The notes beneath the pieces were generated by a model. It made no database searches, was not told the DNA's origin, and saw nothing but the letters and a program-made list of their open reading frames with translations. The position numbers were made by a program, and so were the translations under genes. A stretch of DNA of 64,000 bases from Actinoplanes auranticolor (lineage in GTDB: Bacteria; Actinomycetota; Actinomycetes; Mycobacteriales; Micromonosporaceae): assembly GCF_018332655.1 (NCBI RefSeq), contig NZ_BOQL01000014.1, positions 1-64,000 of the forward strand. The letters are read 5' to 3'. Position 1 is the first letter of the stretch. Every line of letters begins with the position of its first letter. This document shows positions 24,014-32,561 of this stretch, piece by piece.

Positions 24014-25155
24014 CGGAACGGGCCGGCAGCGCGCGAAAGATCGTGATCACCGCAGCAGCGCTCGCGGAGCCGGCGGCGTCGCTGTCCGGCTACACGATCG
24101 GCGTGACTTCCGACCGCCGCCGTGACGAGCTGGCCGGCCTGCTGGAGAACAGAGGGGCCCGCGTGGTGATCGCTCCCGCGCTGCGCATCGTCCCGATCGC
24201 CGACGACGCGGAGCTGCGGGCGGCCACCCGGGCCTGTCTGGCCCAGCCCCCGGACATCGTGCTGGTCAACACCGGGATAGGCATGCGCGGCTGGCTGGAG
24301 GCGGCGGAGGGCTGGGGCCTGGCGGAGCCGCTGCGGGCGGTGCTCGCGCGGGCGTACCTGGTCGCCCGGGGCCCGAAGGCCCGCGCCGCGATCCGGTCCG
24401 CCGGCCTGCAGGCCCAGTGGTCGCCGGAGGGTGAGAGCTACGAGGAGGTCGTGGAGCATCTGACCGCCCGCGGCCTCGCGGGGCTGACGGTGGCGATGCA
24501 GCTGCACGGCGAGAGCCAGCCCGAGTACACCGAGGCGCTGGAGGCGGCCGGCGCCCGGGTGGTCGAGGTCCCGGTGTACCGCTGGGCGGCCCCGATCGAC
24601 CCGGCGCCGCTGCACCGCCTGGTCGACCTGATCACCGGACGCCTGGTGGACGCGGTGACCTTCACCTCGGCCCCGGCGGTGGGTGCGCTGCTGCGCGCGG
24701 CCGGCCCGGGCACCGAGCCATTGCTGGAATCCCTGCGGGCCGACGTCCTGACCGCCTGCGTGGGCCCGGTGACGGCGGCGCCGCTGCGCCGGCACGACAT
24801 CCCGGTGGTCACCCCGGCCCGGGCCCGGCTGAGCGCCCTGGTACGCACAATCGTGGACGAGCTGCCCCGCCGGGCTCTGTCGCTGGAGGTGGCCGGTCAC
24901 AAGCTCACCCTGCGCGGCCACGCGGCGATCGTCGACGGCGACCTGAAACCGCTGGCCCCGGCCCCGATGGCGGTGCTGAGGGCGCTGGCCGCCACGCCGG
25001 GGCGTGTCCTGTCCCGCGCGGCTCTGCTGCGTGCTCTGCCCCGGGGCGCGGACGAGCACGCGGTTGAGATGGCGGTGGCCCGTCTGCGCGCGGGCCTGGG
25101 CGCCCCGGGCGTCATCCAGACGGTCGTCAAGCGCGGCTACCGCCTGCCCGCCTGA
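24010..25155 (+). CDS. Uroporphyrinogen-III synthase-like protein with C-terminal winged helix
   Basis: A 381-residue two-domain protein. Residues 18-265 resemble HemD (uroporphyrinogen-III synthase): SGYTIGVTSDRRRDELAGLLENRGARV at the start, VAMQLHGESQPEYTEALEAAGARVVEVPVYRW in the middle and AVTFTSAPAV. Residues 285-381 are an OmpR-type winged helix (LEVAGHKLTLRG, LLRALPRGADEHAVEMAVARLR, VVKRGYRLPA). This fusion occurs in actinobacteria and is sometimes linked to nitrate/nitrite assimilation; no such genes are here. It could be a heme-pathway enzyme, a regulator, or both. The conserved domain starts soon after the ATG at 24010, which overlaps an upstream stop. Confidence 0.85.
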   Translation: MTERAGSARKIVITAAALAEPAASLSGYTIGVTSDRRRDELAGLLENRGARVVIAPALRIVPIADDAELRAATRACLAQPPDIVLVNTGIGMRGWLEAAEGWGLAEPLRAVLARAYLVARGPKARAAIRSAGLQAQWSPEGESYEEVVEHLTARGLAGLTVAMQLHGESQPEYTEALEAAGARVVEVPVYRWAAPIDPAPLHRLVDLITGRLVDAVTFTSAPAVGALLRAAGPGTEPLLESLRADVLTACVGPVTAAPLRRHDIPVVTPARARLSALVRTIVDELPRRALSLEVAGHKLTLRGHAAIVDGDLKPLAPAPMAVLRALAATPGRVLSRAALLRALPRGADEHAVEMAVARLRAGLGAPGVIQTVVKRGYRLPA

Positions 25156-25181
25156 GCGGTTCCCTCCCCGGCGGAGTAAAA

Positions 25182-25211
25182 GCGGCGGCCCGCACCCAGA
25201 CGGACCGCCGC
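25182..25211. terminator. Hairpin between convergent hemD-like and cvnD genes
   Basis: GCGGCGG (25182-25188) pairs with CCGCCGC (25205-25211), extended by CC/GG with one bulge; the loop is about 11 nt. There is no U-tract. Its place between two convergent stops suggests a terminator. Confidence 0.4.
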
Positions 25212-25229
25212 GCAGAAGACGTTGCCTGG

Positions 25230-25850
25230 TCACCCCACTGTGGCGGGGTACCCTCGGCCCTGCTCGGCGACCAGGGTCGCCATCGCGTGTTCCACGACTC
25301 CCACCAGCACGGACTTCACCGAGTCGCGATGCCGGGCGTCGCACATGAGCAGCGGCACGTGCGGGGCGATGGCCAGAGCCTCACGGACCTCCTCCGGTTC
25401 GTACCGGGGAGCGCCGTCGAAGCAGTTCAGGGCCACCAGGTACGGCAGGTGACGGTTCTCGAAATAGTCGAGCGGCGCGAAGGCGTCGGAGATCCGCCTG
25501 GTGTCCACCAGGACCGCCGCGCCCACCGCACCCCGGATCAGCTCGTCCCACATGAACCAGAACCGGGTCTGGCCGGGCGTGCCGAAGAGGTACAGGATCA
25601 GGTCGTCGGCCATGGTGATCCGGCCGAAGTCCATGGCGACCGTGGTGGTCTCCTTGCCGGGCACCTTGGACGCGTCGTCGATGCCTTGTCCCGCCGAGGT
25701 CATCACTGCCTCGGTGGTCAGCGGCTCGATCTCGGAGACCGCACCGACCAGGGTCGTCTTGCCCACGCCGAAGCCGCCGGCTATGACGATCTTCGCGGAG
25801 GTGATCTCCTTGGGTTGCGCCCCCGCCCGCTCAGAGCTTGCGAAGTCCAC
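25230..25850 (-). CDS. cvnD: Conservon Ras-like GTPase (CvnD)
   Basis: A 206-residue small GTPase of the actinobacterial conservon family (MglA/Ras-like). The P-loop GGFGVGKTT lies near residues 25-33, the G3 motif is GTPGQTRFWFMWDEL, and the G4 position reads ALNCFDGA in place of NKxD, which is usual for this family. In Streptomyces, CvnD associates with CvnA-C at the membrane in a system compared with eukaryotic G-protein coupled signalling. The GTG start lies 20 bp inside the end of the DUF742 gene. It is the last gene of the cvnABCD operon. Confidence 0.93.
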   Translation of the reverse strand: MDFASSERAGAQPKEITSAKIVIAGGFGVGKTTLVGAVSEIEPLTTEAVMTSAGQGIDDASKVPGKETTTVAMDFGRITMADDLILYLFGTPGQTRFWFMWDELIRGAVGAAVLVDTRRISDAFAPLDYFENRHLPYLVALNCFDGAPRYEPEEVREALAIAPHVPLLMCDARHRDSVKSVLVGVVEHAMATLVAEQGRGYPATVG

Positions 25851-26193
25851 TCAACACCCTTTCCAGCAGATCCATCCGCTCCGTGAAGCCTTCCTTGGGA
25901 GCGGCACTGTGCAGCGACAACAGCCCGTCGGCGACCATGTCGGCGACGAGCACCCGGGCTACTCCCAGCGGGAGCCGGCTGTAGGCCGCGATCTCGGCCA
26001 ACGACTGCGCCCGCGGCTCGCACAGCACGGCGATGCGGTACTTGTCATGCCCGGCGAACCGGGATTCCTGAACGGCGGCCTGACTGGCGACCAGGACCGC
26101 CTCGATGGGGATGTCGCGCCGCGGCTCCGTCCGGCCCCGGGTGACCGCGTAGGGACGGACCAGGTTGCCCCGGGGGTCGTTCGGCTGTCCCAT
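25831..26193 (-). CDS. cvnC: Conservon DUF742 protein (CvnC)
   Basis: A 120-residue DUF742 protein. The family N terminus VRPYAVTRGRTEP and the winged-helix-like segment AEIAAYSRLPLGVARVLVADMVADGLL are present. DUF742 proteins are the third conservon component and may connect the roadblock protein to the GTPase or bind DNA. A strong AGGAGGTGA precedes the ATG by about 7 nt. The gene overlaps cvnD by 20 bp and follows cvnB after a 53-nt gap. Confidence 0.93.
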   Translation of the reverse strand: MGQPNDPRGNLVRPYAVTRGRTEPRRDIPIEAVLVASQAAVQESRFAGHDKYRIAVLCEPRAQSLAEIAAYSRLPLGVARVLVADMVADGLLSLHSAAPKEGFTERMDLLERVLSGLRKL

Positions 26194-26246
26194 CGTGCGG
26201 TCACCTCCTTCCGGCTCGGATCAGCGGCATTGCGGGGTCGTACGGG

Positions 26247-26660
26247 TCACACCTGGTGCGCGACGGCCTCGCGGGGTGCGGGCACCAGGGCGGCACCCAC
26301 CCGCTCGACCAGCAGATCCATCTCATAGCCGACCTGGCCGACGTCGCAGCTGCGCGCGGCCAGGACGGCCATCGACGACCCGTCACTGATGGACATCAGG
26401 AAGAGGTATCCGCTGTCCATCTCGATGATCGTCTGCTGCACCGCGCCGGCGTTGAACATGCGCGACGCACCGTCGGTGAGGCTGACGACGCCTGAGGTGA
26501 TAGCGGCGAGCTGGTCGGCGCGGTCCGCCGGCAGGTCCCGCGACGAGGCCAGCAGCAGGCCGTCGGCGGAGACCGCGACGACGTGCGCGATACCGGCCAC
26601 GCTGTCGGCGAAGTTGCTGAGCAGCCAGCCCATGTCCTGCATGGTGGGGGGCCTGGTCAC
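26247..26660 (-). CDS. cvnB: Conservon roadblock/LC7 protein (CvnB)
   Basis: A 137-residue roadblock/LC7 domain protein. The pattern MGWLLSNFADSVAGIAHVVAVSADGLLLASSRDL followed by LAAITSGVVSLTDGASRMF is the conservon CvnB signature. Such proteins usually dimerise and act as scaffolds or GTPase regulators (compare MglB). GTG at 26658-26660 is assumed; an in-frame ATG lies 6 codons later. Only 2 nt separate it from the cvnA stop. Confidence 0.93.
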   Translation of the reverse strand: MTRPPTMQDMGWLLSNFADSVAGIAHVVAVSADGLLLASSRDLPADRADQLAAITSGVVSLTDGASRMFNAGAVQQTIIEMDSGYLFLMSISDGSSMAVLAARSCDVGQVGYEMDLLVERVGAALVPAPREAVAHQV

Positions 26661-26662
26661 TG

Positions 26663-29600
26663 TTAGTTCTCCTTCGGAGCAGGGGCGCCCGCGGCAGCTT
26701 CTTCACTGCCGGCCGTACGCCCACGTTGCACACCGCGGTGGTACGCGGAGAGGAGGCCACGTACCTCATCCGGGCTGCGACGGTTCTGGTTGCGCGGGCT
26801 GCTCTGCACGCCACCGGGGACGAGCTGGGCCTGGGGCACCCGCTTGGGTAGTCCGGAACGGGTGGTGTCGGTGACGGAGGGTTCCGCCGCGGCCATCGCC
26901 CGCTGCCATCCTTCGTCGGCGGCGGTACGCCAGGCATCCTCGGCCGACTTGCGTGGCCGGGGCACCTGGGCACCGCTGTCCGGACCGGCGTCCGCCGGTC
27001 GCGAACCATTCTGCCCCGGGTTCGAGGCTCGGGAGGTCGTCGTTTCGGCTCGGGCCGGCGGGGAGACCGGCGCCGGTGGGGACACCGGGGCCCGTGGGGC
27101 CGGTGGAGCGGCGGGCGGGGCGGCCGGCTGGGCCGGGGCCGCTGCTGCCGGAGCCGGAGCCGCCGGAGCTGGAGCCGCTGCCGCCGGGGCTGCCGTCGCG
27201 GCGGGGGCCGGCTGGTTCGGCGGAGGCGCGTAGCCCGCGGTCGGCATGCTCCACTCCTCGGAGATCGGCCCGGCGTGTCCCTTGAACCAGCTCTGCTGCA
27301 TCTCGAGGAAGATCGGCGAGGTCTCGCCACGGTCCTCGGGCTGGGCGACCGGCGGCGGGGGCGGCGGGGGCATCGCGGCGAGCGCGGCACCCCAGCCGTT
27401 CGGGTTCGGGCTGGCCGGTTGCCGCGGCGCGGGCACCGTGCCCCCGTCCGGCGTGGCGAAACCGGAGGCCGGCGCGAAGCTCTGCTGCCGGTCGGGCGCC
27501 GCGGCCTTCATGGTCGGGTACGCCATGGTCGGCGAGCTGGTGGCCGCGGAGCCGAGGCCCGGACCGGCGACCGGTGCGGACTCGGCCGGCTGGGTGACCC
27601 GGGTGGGCAGCGGTGGCCGGTCGGTGCCCGGTTGCCCGTCGCCGCGCTTGGGCAGCACCGGGCGGTCCGGGGTGGGCGTGCCCTCGCCGCGGCCGGGCAG
27701 CTGCGAGGGCTGGCGCGGGAGCTGCGGGTGGGCCGGCTGCTGCGGCTGCTGCGGGTTGCTGATGGAGGAGAAGCCGCCGGCGCCGGCCCGGATCAGGCCG
27801 TCGTCGGAGCGCTGCTGCCCCCACGGCTCGGGCGCGATGGCCGGCAGGGTCGCCGTCGCCGCACTGCCCCGGCCCAGCGGCATCGGGTCGTTCCAGTTGG
27901 CCGGGGCCGCGTCGAGCTGGCGGTTGCCGCGGCTCGGCGGGTCCAGCGGGCGGTTGCTGGGCAGCACCACGATGTGGCTCGGCAGGATCACCTGGGCGAC
28001 CGTGCCGCCCTCGATGTTGGCCCGCAGCTCCACCCGGATGCCGTAGCGGTTGGCGAGGCGGCTGACCACGGCCAGGCCCATCAGCCGGAACGCGGCCACG
28101 TCGACGTCCGGGGTCTCGGCCAGCCGCCGGTTCAGGGAGTCCATCTGTTCCTCGGACATCCCCAGCCCGCGGTCCTCGACCTGGATCACCACGTAGTCAC
28201 GGATGCGCCGGCCGTCGGCGACCACCACCGTGTTCGGCGGGGAGAAGCGGGTCGCGTTGTCGAGCAGCTCGGCGACCAGGCGCACGACGTCGTTGACGGC
28301 CACGGCCGTGATCGAGATGTCGGTGTCGACCGTGCCGAACTCGATGCGGTTGTAGAGCTCGACCTCGGACTGCGCGGCGCGCAGCGCGTCGACCACGAGG
28401 GCGTCCTCGCGGCGGGGCGGGCTGGAGTCGGCACCGGCCAGGACCAGCAGGTTCTCGTCGTTGCGGCGCATCCGGGTGGCGAGGTGGTCGAGCTCGAAGA
28501 GCTGGGCGAGCCGCTTCGGGTCCTCCTCGCCGCGCTCGATCTGGTCGAGCTCGCCGATCATCCGGTCGACCAGGCTCTGCGAGCGGCGGGCCAGGTTGAG
28601 GAACATCGCCGAGACGCTGGTCCGCAGGGCGGCCTGCTCGGCCGCGATCCGGACCGCCTCGCGGTGCACGACGTTGAACGCCTGCGCCACCTGGCCGACC
28701 TCGTCGCGGTTGGTGAGCCGGATCGGGTCGCGGACCTGCCGCACGATGTCGTCGGCGCCGCCGTCGCCGAGGTTGCGCACGTCGCGCAGCCGGGCGACCG
28801 CCTCGGGCAGGTCGCGGTTGGCCACCGCCAGGGCGCCTTCCCGCAGGCGGCGCAGCGAGAGGTTGAGCGAGCGGGCCAGCACGACGGCGAGCGCGATGGC
28901 GATGATCAGGGTCAGCAGGACCAGGCCGGCCTCCATGGCGGCCTGGCGGCCCACCGCGGAGCTCTCGTCGGACGCCTGCCGCAGGGCCTGGGTCTCGAGC
29001 CGCTGCTCGGCCCAGCGCATCAGGTCGACGACCGCGCCGAAGGACTGGGTGAGCTCGACCGGCACGATCGGGTCGGAGCGGTCGAGCCGGGTGGCGTACT
29101 GGTCGGCGAGGTTGATCGCGTCGCCGGTGACCGTGTTGTCCACCAGGGCGCGCTGCTGCGGGGTCGCCACCAGCGCGAAGGCCTCGAGCGCCTCCTGCTG
29201 GCTGGTCTCCGTGGCGGTCAGGACCGAGAGCTGCTCGGCGCTGACGTCACCGGAGGCGCGGGAGGCGTACGCGACCGCTTCCTGCTCGGCCGTGCCCGCC
29301 TTGGCCCGGGCGAACGCCGAGACCGCGCGCAGGGTGTCGGCGACCGTGCCCTCGCCGGCGTACTGGCTGAGCACCTCGCCGTAGCCGACCAGGTCGGTGA
29401 GCACGACGCCGTAGCGCAGCACGACCTCGGAGACGGCGATCTCGTCGCGGTCGGTCACCTTCTTACGGGTGGCGTCCATCGTCTGCAGGTGCTGGTCGAT
29501 GCGGTTCAGCCGATCCTGCACGGCGGCGGGCGGCTCGTCCAGCTCACGGCGGTCGGCGGTGTAGCGCTGGATGCGCTGATCACTGAGGGCGATCGCGGCG

Positions 29601-29974
29601 TTGTAACCGTCCGCCTTGGTGTCGGGCGCCGCGAGATACTGCGCCGCGGCCATCCGCTCCTTGTGGAGGTACTGCGTCAGGTCGGAGACGTCGGTGGAGA
29701 GCTCGGTCAGGTCCTCGACCTGGCGGGCGTCGAGCGCCGAGCCGCCGACGTCGACGAGCCGGACGGTGGCCAGCGCGAGCACGGCCACCAGCGGCACGAA
29801 GAGGATCAGGGCGAGCTTGGACCGGATGCGGGCGTCACGCAGGCGCGGAATGCGCCCGCGCCGCTCCCGGGTGCCGGAGCCGCTCTGCCGACCTGCGTCC
29901 GCATGGGGTCCAGCCGGGTTTCCGGCGGCGCGAGCGGGGTAGGTCGAAGCCTGGGTCGAAGAACCGGTGCTCAC
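26663..29974 (-). CDS. cvnA: Conservon nitrate-sensor-like histidine kinase (CvnA) with long disordered tail
   Basis: A 1103-residue membrane sensor. A basic cytoplasmic N terminus is followed by TM helix 1 (about 53-72), an extracellular helical NIT (nitrate/nitrite sensing) domain (about 90-320), TM helix 2 (about 345-367), a HAMP linker, a coiled helix with ELDHLATRMRRN, and an HATPase domain (about 540-660; LLDNATRFSPPNTV and EDRGLGMSEEQM). Residues 670-1103 are a Pro/Ala/Gln-rich disordered tail, long even for this family. No response regulator follows; the partners are cvnBCD. The GTG start has GAGGAG 5 nt upstream. The real ligand is unknown. Confidence 0.92.
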   Translation of the reverse strand: MSTGSSTQASTYPARAAGNPAGPHADAGRQSGSGTRERRGRIPRLRDARIRSKLALILFVPLVAVLALATVRLVDVGGSALDARQVEDLTELSTDVSDLTQYLHKERMAAAQYLAAPDTKADGYNAAIALSDQRIQRYTADRRELDEPPAAVQDRLNRIDQHLQTMDATRKKVTDRDEIAVSEVVLRYGVVLTDLVGYGEVLSQYAGEGTVADTLRAVSAFARAKAGTAEQEAVAYASRASGDVSAEQLSVLTATETSQQEALEAFALVATPQQRALVDNTVTGDAINLADQYATRLDRSDPIVPVELTQSFGAVVDLMRWAEQRLETQALRQASDESSAVGRQAAMEAGLVLLTLIIAIALAVVLARSLNLSLRRLREGALAVANRDLPEAVARLRDVRNLGDGGADDIVRQVRDPIRLTNRDEVGQVAQAFNVVHREAVRIAAEQAALRTSVSAMFLNLARRSQSLVDRMIGELDQIERGEEDPKRLAQLFELDHLATRMRRNDENLLVLAGADSSPPRREDALVVDALRAAQSEVELYNRIEFGTVDTDISITAVAVNDVVRLVAELLDNATRFSPPNTVVVADGRRIRDYVVIQVEDRGLGMSEEQMDSLNRRLAETPDVDVAAFRLMGLAVVSRLANRYGIRVELRANIEGGTVAQVILPSHIVVLPSNRPLDPPSRGNRQLDAAPANWNDPMPLGRGSAATATLPAIAPEPWGQQRSDDGLIRAGAGGFSSISNPQQPQQPAHPQLPRQPSQLPGRGEGTPTPDRPVLPKRGDGQPGTDRPPLPTRVTQPAESAPVAGPGLGSAATSSPTMAYPTMKAAAPDRQQSFAPASGFATPDGGTVPAPRQPASPNPNGWGAALAAMPPPPPPPVAQPEDRGETSPIFLEMQQSWFKGHAGPISEEWSMPTAGYAPPPNQPAPAATAAPAAAAPAPAAPAPAAAAPAQPAAPPAAPPAPRAPVSPPAPVSPPARAETTTSRASNPGQNGSRPADAGPDSGAQVPRPRKSAEDAWRTAADEGWQRAMAAAEPSVTDTTRSGLPKRVPQAQLVPGGVQSSPRNQNRRSPDEVRGLLSAYHRGVQRGRTAGSEEAAAGAPAPKEN

Positions 29975-30446
29975 GACATCTCCTCGCTGGTCATCCCCGC
30001 ATCTCTTCGCCCACCCCGATACTGCCGCCCGGGAATAGCCGATCCACGCGACAGGGCTCGTGCCACACGCGGCACGGCCGCGATTTCATCAGAGACGGCA
30101 ACGGTTTGGGAAGTCTGCGACGTTCCGGAAACACCGTTCACGGCGCACTGACAATCAACCGTTCGGCTCGACAATCGACACTGCGTAGGCGTTGACGTGC
30201 ACGAATGTAACCATGGCCACTTTCCGTGTTGGTACAGTGACGCTGATCCATCAAGATTCCAACCACTATGTGGGAAAGCCATCCCGCCGGTCGTCCGCGG
30301 CGCGGCTTGACCAGGGACCTTCACGTTGGCAAGGTTTGGCGCGATCGAACGGACGGACTGTCCGTGTGCGCGCGGTCCACACCGGACAACGTTGCGTTCA
30401 CCGGGATGGTTCAATCCCGGGCTCCGCCCCCTAGGAGGCACCCGCA
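29975..30446. other. Divergent intergenic region between cvnA and a lipoprotein gene
   Basis: 472 bp with no supported gene and lower GC than its flanks in the middle (about 30090-30330), as expected for a double promoter region. On the plus strand the best candidate is TTGACC (30307-30312), a 17-nt spacer and CAAGGT, which is weak. TTGACG at 30192 and TACAGT at 30233-30238 are also present but not paired at 16-18 nt. For cvnA I see no clear pair. A CTAGGAGG ribosome binding site for the plus-strand gene ends at 30438. Confidence 0.5.
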
Positions 30447-31610
30447 GTGAGGCTCCCCCGCCGTGTGACGGCGTCCGTGGCTGCATCGACGCTCGTCGTC
30501 GCCGCGCTGACGGGCTGCGACTCGGACCCCGAGGCCGGCGACAAGACCCAGGTCGTGATCGGCGCCGACCTGGACGCCTCCGGCAACGCGGTCGACTTCG
30601 CGTACACCCGCGCCCTGCAGCTGAAGATCGACCAGGTGAACGCCTCGGGCGTGCTCGGCAACCGCGAACTGGTACTGCGTACCCAGGACAACCGGTCGGA
30701 TCCCACCGACTCGTTGCGCAACATCAGCACGTTCGCCCAGGACCCGGCGGTCGCCGCGGTGATCACCGGCTCCTGCGACCTGTGTGTGGTCAACTCGGCC
30801 AAGACCATCAACGACCAGCAGATCCCGACGATCGCGCTAGCCGCCGCCGACGAGGTCACCACGCCGGTGGAGAGCCGCCGGTTCGTCTTCAAGCTCGGTC
30901 CGAACTCGACCGACAGCGTGGCCGCCATCGTGGCCGAGCTGACCCGCAAGAAGACCAAGACCGCCGCCCTGCTCTACGCCGACGACCTCTACGGCCGGGC
31001 CGCGCACAAGAAGATGACCGAGCAGCTGAAGAGCGCCAGGATCACGATTTCCGGCAGCCGCAGCGTCAAGCCGTCGGCCACCGAGATCAGCCAGACGGTC
31101 GGCACGCTGACCGATGCCGACCCCCAGGCCCTCGTGGTGCTGGCCGGCTCGGACCTGGCGACCCAGACAGCCACCAGCGCCAAGGCGGCCAACTACAAGG
31201 GCAGTGTCTACTTCGACGCCGCCGCGGCCGGCGATCTCTTCCTGCCACAGGCGGCCGCGGCTGCCACCGACAAGACCACCATGGTGTTCACCCAGATCCT
31301 GGCCATCGACGACGTGATCGCCACGACGCCGGCCAAGGCGGCCCGCAAGCAGTGGTTCCGCGACTACACAGCTCGGTACGGCAGCTACTCGGGCGTGGCC
31401 GCGTTCGCCGCCGACGCGGTGGACCTGATCGCCGACGCGGTCGTCAAGGTCGGCGGGGACCGGCGCCGGATCCGCGACGTGCTCGAGACCTCGCAGACCG
31501 ACGGCCTGGCCGGCCCGATCCGGCTGACCCCGGACAACCACTCCGGGCTGATGCCGCAGGCACTGACCCTGCTGGTGGCGCGCAGCGGCCGCTGGCGGCT
31601 GCTGAGCTGA
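30447..31610 (+). CDS. Orphan lipoprotein, branched-chain amino-acid-type binding protein
   Basis: A 387-residue periplasmic binding protein of the LivK/Peripla_BP_6 type. The signal peptide has a lipobox (AALTGC, Cys near residue 27), so it is anchored to the outer face of the membrane. The mature part shows the family layout (VVIGADLDASGN, ALQLKIDQVNASGVLG, LYADDLYGRAAHKKM). No permease or ATPase genes are adjacent, so transport is uncertain. It is divergent from cvnA, whose sensor domain faces outward, so a role as a ligand-binding partner of that sensor is possible but untested. GTG start with AGGAGG about 9 nt upstream. Confidence 0.85.
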   Translation: MRLPRRVTASVAASTLVVAALTGCDSDPEAGDKTQVVIGADLDASGNAVDFAYTRALQLKIDQVNASGVLGNRELVLRTQDNRSDPTDSLRNISTFAQDPAVAAVITGSCDLCVVNSAKTINDQQIPTIALAAADEVTTPVESRRFVFKLGPNSTDSVAAIVAELTRKKTKTAALLYADDLYGRAAHKKMTEQLKSARITISGSRSVKPSATEISQTVGTLTDADPQALVVLAGSDLATQTATSAKAANYKGSVYFDAAAAGDLFLPQAAAAATDKTTMVFTQILAIDDVIATTPAKAARKQWFRDYTARYGSYSGVAAFAADAVDLIADAVVKVGGDRRRIRDVLETSQTDGLAGPIRLTPDNHSGLMPQALTLLVARSGRWRLLS

Positions 31611-31628
31611 TCCACCCCGGACACCACA

Positions 31629-31659
31629 GAAGCCGGCCGACTCTCCGTCGGCCGGCTTC
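31629..31659. terminator. Strong bidirectional terminator hairpin
   Basis: GAAGCCGGCCGAC pairs perfectly over 13 bp with GTCGGCCGGCTTC around a 5-nt loop (TCTCC). On the plus strand it is followed by TTCGTG. It lies between the convergent lipoprotein and ABC permease genes and should stop transcription from the plus side, perhaps both. Confidence 0.8.
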
Positions 31660-31670
31660 TTCGTGCGCGG

Positions 31671-32495
31671 TCAGCGCTGGGAGGTCGTGGCGCGCACCCA
31701 GGGCAGAGCGAGGCGTTCCACGAGGACCAGCGCGTAGTAGAGGACGATGCTGATCAGCGCCAGCAGGGTGATGGCCGCGAACGCCGTCGAGGTGTCACCC
31801 TGGCCGCTGGTCTGCACGATGATGGTGCCCAGGCCGCTCTCGCCGTACTGCATCTCGCCGACCACCACGCCGATCACCGCGAGCGGCATCGCGACCTTGA
31901 GCCCGACGAAGATCTGCGGCAGGGCGGCGGGCAGCCGCACCCGGGCGAAGGTCTGCGCCCGCGACGCGTCCATCGACCGGGCCAGCTCCACCAGGTCGGC
32001 CGGGGTGCTGGTCAGGCCGGTCGCGGTGGACAGCACGATGGGGAAGAAGCAGACCATGAACGCCATCGCCAGGATCGGCGTACGCCCGTAGCCGAACCAG
32101 ATCAGCACCAGCGGCGCGAGCGCCACCTTGGGCACCGCGTTGAAGGCGACCAGCAACGGTGAGAACATCCGCTCGAACGGGCTCCACGCCGCGATGGCGA
32201 TCCCGAGCAGCACCCCGACACCGACCGAGAGCAGGAAGCCCTGCACCGTGGCGGCGGTGGTGTGCCAGGCCTCGTCGACGAGGAACTCGCGGTAGCGGTT
32301 GAAGCCGTCGATCACCGCGGGCGGTGACGGCAGCACGACCGTGTTGATCGCGAAGAGGGCCGTGCCGGCCCACCAGAGGCCGATCGCGACGGCCAGGCCG
32401 AGCAGCGGCCAGGCCACGGCCGCGAGGGTACGGCGGCGGCTGGACCCGGCCTGATCAGCCGGCGCCGGGGCGGGCGCTGTCGCCACGTCAGTCAT
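31671..32495 (-). CDS. ABC importer permease (SsuC/TauC/ThiX family)
   Basis: A 274-residue inner-membrane permease with six predicted helices. The permease loop that contacts the ATPase is in ELARSMDASRAQTFARVRLPAALPQIFVGLK (EAA-like motif), as in the SsuC/TauC family. ATG at 32493-32495 is chosen because GAGAAG lies just upstream; the open frame begins 9 codons earlier. The binding-protein gene lies 66 nt upstream on the same strand; the ATPase gene is divergent at 33829. Substrates of such systems include sulfonates, nitrate, pyrimidines and aromatic acids; which one applies cannot be read from the sequence. Confidence 0.9.
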   Translation of the reverse strand: MTDVATAPAPAPADQAGSSRRRTLAAVAWPLLGLAVAIGLWWAGTALFAINTVVLPSPPAVIDGFNRYREFLVDEAWHTTAATVQGFLLSVGVGVLLGIAIAAWSPFERMFSPLLVAFNAVPKVALAPLVLIWFGYGRTPILAMAFMVCFFPIVLSTATGLTSTPADLVELARSMDASRAQTFARVRLPAALPQIFVGLKVAMPLAVIGVVVGEMQYGESGLGTIIVQTSGQGDTSTAFAAITLLALISIVLYYALVLVERLALPWVRATTSQR

Positions 32496-32561
32496 CAGTC
32501 TTCTCGCTCCCACTGTCGGCACACGGGGCCTGCCGGCTACGACAGGCCCCGTACTGCCGGA

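Noticed and set aside
27275..30151. 958-codon plus-strand ORF antisense to cvnA
   Set aside because: Mirror of the codon pattern of cvnA, whose sensor and ATPase domains are convincing; no domain in the antisense product.
30192..30238. Strong promoter for the orphan lipoprotein gene (TTGACG and TACAGT)
   Set aside because: The two boxes are about 35 nt apart, too far to be one promoter; kept only as isolated boxes.
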